A stretch of 64,000 bases of DNA from Paenibacillaceae bacterium. Lineage in GTDB: Bacteria > Bacillota > Bacilli > Paenibacillales > Paenibacillaceae. Position numbers and translations under genes: made by a program. How positions within the stretch are numbered: the stretch's first letter is position 1; the number at the start of each line of letters is the position of its first letter. The notes below the pieces were generated by a model. The model saw only the letters and a program-made list of their open reading frames with translations. It was not told the origin of the DNA and ran no database searches. The stretch spans positions 10,443 to 74,442 of the forward strand of contig CAAFUF010000012.1 of the NCBI GenBank assembly GCA_900766135.1. Direction: 5' to 3'. This document shows positions 60,902 to 64,000 of the stretch, in pieces.

Positions 60902-62746
60902 TCAGCGAATCTTCACGTTGTACGTGCTCAGCCAGAAGTTCACCTGAGACAAATATGCGAACAATTGCGGGCCGCTCATCAGTTGGCCGAACCACGGCAG
61001 GTTGGAGGACGATTCCTTGGACGCGGCGATGGCGCGGATTTTGTCCGCATCGATCAGCGGCAGGATCGGCGAGCCTGGATCGTCGAGAATGTTCAGCATT
61101 TGATCGCGCACCGCGGTAAGATAGTTCGGGTTATGAGTTTTGGGGTAAGGGCTTTTTTTGCGATAGAGCACGTCTTCGGGCAGGATGCCTTCGAGCGCTT
61201 TGCGTAGAATCCCTTTTTCCCGGTTTCCGGTCGTTTTGATTTCCCATGGAATGTTCCAGACGTATTGCACCAGTCGGTGATCGCAATAAGGAACGCGGAC
61301 CTCCAGTCCAGCAGCCATGCTCATGCGGTCCTTGCGGTCAAGCAGCGTCGGCATGAACCGCGTGATGTTCAGGTACGACATCACCCGCATCCGGGCGCGC
61401 TCTCCCGTCTCCCCTTCCAGCTTCGGCGTCTCCCCTACCGCTTCGCTGTAGCGATCGGCAATGTACTGTTCCGGTTTGATCCATTCGCGGATTTCCGGCG
61501 ACAACAAATCGGCGCGCAGCCCGGTCGCTACCGACCACGGGAACGTTCCCGAATTGAGCAGCTCCTCGCGGTGGAACCACGGGTATCCGCCGAAGACTTC
61601 GTCCGCGGCTTCGCCGGAGATGGCGACCGTGGCCCCTTTTTTGATCTCCCGGCAAAATAACAACAGCGAAGCGTCGACATCGGCCATGCCGGGCAAGTCG
61701 CGGGCGATCGTCGAATCGGGCAGCGCCGAGACCAGCTCGGGGGTATCGAATTGAATGGCATGGTGGGCCGTCTGCAATTCTTCGACCATTCGCCGAATCC
61801 AGGGACCGTCCGCACCGGGCTGATAGCTGTGGGCCTGGAAGTGCTTGTCGTTATCGACGTAGTCGATCGAATACGTATGCACTTGCCCTTGGCCGGTCCG
61901 CTTATAGTAATCGACGGCGAGCGCCGTCAGCGCGCTGGAGTCCAGTCCGCCGGACAGCAAGGTGCACACCGGCACGTCGGAAATGAGCTGACGATCCATC
62001 GTATCCTGCAGCAGCTTGCGAATCGTGGCCGCGGTCTCTTCCACATTGTCGGTATGGGGCTCGGCTTCCAGCTTCCAGTAGGCGTATTTGCGCAGTCCGC
62101 TGCGGTTGAAGATCATCACGTGGCCTGGACGCAGTTCCTTCAAATCTTTGTATACGCCGTGGCCAGGCGTCCGCGCCGGGCCGATGACGAAAATCTCGGC
62201 AAGACCTTCGGGGCCGACGACGGGCTCAACCTTCGGATGGCGCAGGATCGCCTTCGGTTCGGAACCGAAGATCAGCGTGCCGTCTATCTCGCTGTAGAAC
62301 AACGGTTTTACTCCGAGACGATCCCGGGCAAAAAAAACGTGTTCCCGAACGCTGTCCCAAATCGCAAACGCATAAATCCCGTTCAGCCGGTACACGCAAT
62401 CCGGCCCCCACTCGATATACGATTGCAGCAACACCTCCGTATCGCAGTTGGTGCGAAACGTGCGCCCCCTCCGCTGCAGCTCGGCCTTCAGTTCCGGAGC
62501 GTTATAAATCTCCCCATTATATACAATCGTGAACACCGCATCTTCTTCATGGATGATCATCGGCTGAGCCCCGTTCTCAGGGTCCATGACGCTTAGGCGC
62601 CGATGTCCGAAAGCACACGGGCCGGAAATCCATGTTCCCTGGGCATCGGGTCCCCGTTTTTCCAGACAGGATGTCATGGATAAAACCAGATCCGATTCTT
62701 TCGTCAAGTCCCGGTTCCATTCGATAAAGCCGGTTATTCCGCACAT
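60902..62746 (-). CDS. asnO: Glutamine-dependent asparagine synthetase (AsnO-like)
   Basis: This 614-residue enzyme makes asparagine from aspartate, glutamine and ATP. The N-terminal glutaminase has Cys2 (MCGITGFIE), FGHRRLSVMDP, YNGEIYNAPELK and NCDTEVLLQ. The synthetase domain has the PP-loop LLSGGLDSSALTAL and ISGEAADEVFGGYPWF, GLEVRVPYCDHRLVQYVW. Its length equals that of Bacillus subtilis AsnO (YisO), which is needed for sporulation, rather than AsnB or AsnH. Other members in such clusters can amidate envelope peptides, so the symbol is by length and type. Single gene. Confidence 0.88.
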   Translation of the reverse strand: MCGITGFIEWNRDLTKESDLVLSMTSCLEKRGPDAQGTWISGPCAFGHRRLSVMDPENGAQPMIIHEEDAVFTIVYNGEIYNAPELKAELQRRGRTFRTNCDTEVLLQSYIEWGPDCVYRLNGIYAFAIWDSVREHVFFARDRLGVKPLFYSEIDGTLIFGSEPKAILRHPKVEPVVGPEGLAEIFVIGPARTPGHGVYKDLKELRPGHVMIFNRSGLRKYAYWKLEAEPHTDNVEETAATIRKLLQDTMDRQLISDVPVCTLLSGGLDSSALTALAVDYYKRTGQGQVHTYSIDYVDNDKHFQAHSYQPGADGPWIRRMVEELQTAHHAIQFDTPELVSALPDSTIARDLPGMADVDASLLLFCREIKKGATVAISGEAADEVFGGYPWFHREELLNSGTFPWSVATGLRADLLSPEIREWIKPEQYIADRYSEAVGETPKLEGETGERARMRVMSYLNITRFMPTLLDRKDRMSMAAGLEVRVPYCDHRLVQYVWNIPWEIKTTGNREKGILRKALEGILPEDVLYRKKSPYPKTHNPNYLTAVRDQMLNILDDPGSPILPLIDADKIRAIAASKESSSNLPWFGQLMSGPQLFAYLSQVNFWLSTYNVKIR

Positions 62747-62916
62747 TTTTGCTATCTCCTCTCCGCATTGCTTTACAGTCCCCGCTTGCCGACCGGGTGA
62801 AAAGTATTAACAAATTATGCCGAACAAGGGCATAAAATGTCTGTCCATTATGGAAAACTATGGCTTGGAGGCGACATAGCGCGAGGTGAAGCAAGCAACA
62901 TAAAGGAGGGAAAGAC

Positions 62917-63231
62917 GTGGAAAAAAGGCCTTTTTACGTTTCGGTTCAAGGGCGCTCGCTGCTTGAGGATCCTGGAGCCGCGGCGTACGAATGGGAGGTT
63001 CAAGCAACCCGCCAGGAGGCGGATACTCTAAGCCATATGCTCGAGCAACTGGGTGAGAAGGAGGAAAGCGGCTTTCTGGCTTTTACGTACCCTTGGCCGG
63101 ATACGCCAGAGGGCGAGGTGAACCGCAGCTACGACAGCCATCTGAACGCATTGTACCGTGAGATTTACCGGCTGGGTACGGCGGAGACCCGGGCGCAAAT
63201 GGAGCGCTCCGGCTTTGCGGCTCAACTGTAG
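62917..63231 (+). CDS. Small conserved-looking protein of unknown function
   Basis: I do not recognise this 104-residue protein. It starts with GTG behind AAGGAGGGA. Predicted soluble and alpha/beta, it has EWEVQATRQEADTLSHMLEQL and FLAFTYPWPDTPEGEVNRSYD, a Trp/Pro-rich middle and charged helices. It lies upstream of another unknown gene in the same orientation. Coding is supported by the ribosome site, the length and the GC-rich third positions. Confidence 0.75.
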   Translation: MEKRPFYVSVQGRSLLEDPGAAAYEWEVQATRQEADTLSHMLEQLGEKEESGFLAFTYPWPDTPEGEVNRSYDSHLNALYREIYRLGTAETRAQMERSGFAAQL

Positions 63232-63263
63232 CCGCCCGGAATCCATCGAAAGGAGCGACGCCA

Positions 63264-63614
63264 GTGGCGTATTATATCAAGGACGCCGAATATCGGCGGA
63301 TGGATGAGCACCAAGGGCGACCTTGCGCGGTGATTCAAGTGTATCCTGGCGCGGTGGGAGACCCCGATCTTTTTGTTTACGTGGCTCGTGCCAAGGAGGG
63401 GAGCGGGTATGAGATCATCCGGATGATCCGCAGCAATGCCGACTTGGAGATCGATTGGTACGACAATAACCTGCATCAGGCTTTTGCCGAGGTGGCGGAA
63501 GAGCGGTTTGGAGACCGGGGGTGGCCGGAGGCGGAGGTTCAACGCAAGGAGTTCCTGCAGAACCTGCTTGCCAACGAGCGGATTGCCGCCCGGCTCGAAC
63601 AGCTGCCGACGTGA
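63264..63614 (+). CDS. Small protein of unknown function
   Basis: This 116-residue protein has a GTG start with AAAGGAGCGA. Contents include YYIKDAEYRRMDEHQG, AVIQVYPGAVGDPDLFVYVA and IDWYDNNLHQAFAEVAEERF, giving an alpha/beta look with acidic helices and no membrane segment. It is probably in an operon with the previous gene (32-base gap). A hairpin follows. Confidence 0.75.
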   Translation: MAYYIKDAEYRRMDEHQGRPCAVIQVYPGAVGDPDLFVYVARAKEGSGYEIIRMIRSNADLEIDWYDNNLHQAFAEVAEERFGDRGWPEAEVQRKEFLQNLLANERIAARLEQLPT

Positions 63615-63645
63615 GTAAACCGCCATTTTTCTGCCAAAAAGCGCT

Positions 63646-63674
63646 TTGAAAAAACAAAAAGGATGCGCTATAAT
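63646..63674 (+). promoter_or_regulatory. Sigma-A promoter of tRNA-Arg
   Basis: TTGAAA (63646-63651), 17 bases and TATAAT (63669-63674). The -10 lies in the loop of the hairpin 63656-63693. Confidence 0.75.
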
Positions 63675-63693
63675 AATTAACGCATCCTTTTTT
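63656..63693 (+). terminator. Terminator hairpin of the small gene pair
   Basis: aaaaaggatgcg/cgcatccttttt stem with a 13-base loop that also contains the tRNA promoter -10. Confidence 0.75.
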
Positions 63694-63704
63694 CATATCT
63701 AGGT

Positions 63705-63778
<74 letters not shown>

Positions 63779-63782
63779 TAAC

Positions 63783-63812
63783 AAAAAAGCACCTTTTCGG
63801 GTGCTTTTTTTT
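63783..63812 (+). terminator. Rho-independent terminator of tRNA-Arg
   Basis: aaaaaagcacc/ggtgctttttt with a TTTTCG loop and continuing T run. Confidence 0.9.
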
Positions 63813-63851
63813 GTTGCGTTTCCAGGTTGGGATGAGAACCCATGGTGGGTT

Positions 63852-63921
63852 CGTCGGAGCGAGACCGCCCCGCAAGCGGGACGGAGGAGCGGAGTCTCGA
63901 GCGGTTCTAGAGTACCCGACG
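63852..63921. other. Possible structured RNA or inverted-repeat element
   Basis: cgtcgg (63852-63857) can pair with ccgacg (63916-63921), gcgagac with gtctcg, and inside lies ccccgc-aa-gcggg. Compensated nested stems suggest a folded RNA or a mobile repeat. No gene is seen from 63779 to the window end. Confidence 0.35.
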
Positions 63922-63943
63922 GGGACAGAAAGAGCACCTGTTA

Positions 63944-63973
63944 GTAAATACCTGCAAAAGTACAGGTATTTAC
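63944..63973. repeat. Perfect 11-bp inverted repeat
   Basis: gtaaatacctg and caggtatttac are separated by eight bases. Could be an operator or a terminator without T run. The region continues beyond the window. Confidence 0.5.
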
Positions 63974-64000
63974 GAGAAAATCGCCATGAATAAAAAACAC

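Overview
The window looks like chromosome of an aerobic, spore-forming, high-GC Firmicute, most likely Paenibacillus or a close relative. The evidence is a 74-residue GerE, GerM and YhcN/YlaJ sporulation lipoproteins, a YheC/YheD spore protein, CgeB-type enzymes, strong AGGAGG ribosome sites and frequent TTG/GTG starts. No taxonomic search was possible, so the genus is inference.

Region 1 (about 0.1-25.1 kb) is a large glycan locus. It holds about a dozen glycosyltransferases (GT2, GT4, GT-D and CgeB types), a nucleotidyltransferase, a UDP-GlcNAc 2-epimerase, two UDP-HexNAc 4,6-dehydratase-like enzymes, two further SDR enzymes and a UDP-sugar dehydrogenase. It also holds four small non-enzymatic proteins and one small putative surface protein. 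I see no flippase, polymerase, ABC exporter or signal peptide, so the sugars are probably attached inside a cell compartment. With the CgeB and YheC/D proteins and several sigma-K-like promoters, this suggests mother-cell glycosylation of the spore surface. Six otherwise unrelated proteins carry the same repeat of small residue, aromatic/Leu, x, x (GX3 quartets). Five carry very Arg/Lys-rich tails. One small protein (10031-10423) is almost only these two modules, so it may be a scaffold. This is the best candidate here for an undescribed system.

Region 2 (25.3-36.2 kb) has a YhcN-type lipoprotein, the GlcNAc-6-P operon (rpiR-nagB-nagA), a MarR regulator, a Fur-controlled efeO-efeB-efeU iron operon, glycerol kinase and gerE. 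Region 3 (36.4-41.8 kb) is a potassium module: a KdpD-like kinase without the KdpD N-terminal domains, a KdpE-like regulator, a TPR protein, a TrkA split over two genes, and TrkH. Region 4 (42-47.2 kb) has an MFS transporter with its ArsR-type regulator, an M20 dipeptidase and a membrane-anchored PrsA-like foldase.

Region 5 (47.3-55.1 kb) is an amino-sugar uptake and catabolism operon: nanE, an ABC importer, a DUF4127 protein, a ROK kinase and an RpiR regulator. Its product, GlcNAc-6-P, would feed the nagA-nagB pair of region 2. Region 6 (55.3-64 kb) holds housekeeping and sporulation genes: a methyltransferase, an MBL hydrolase, a PgpA-like protein, gerM-rph-rdgB, an AsnO-like asparagine synthetase, two small unknown genes and tRNA-Arg(UCU). 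A repeat-rich gap lies at 60.44-60.84 kb.

All functional names come from reading motifs; no database search was made.
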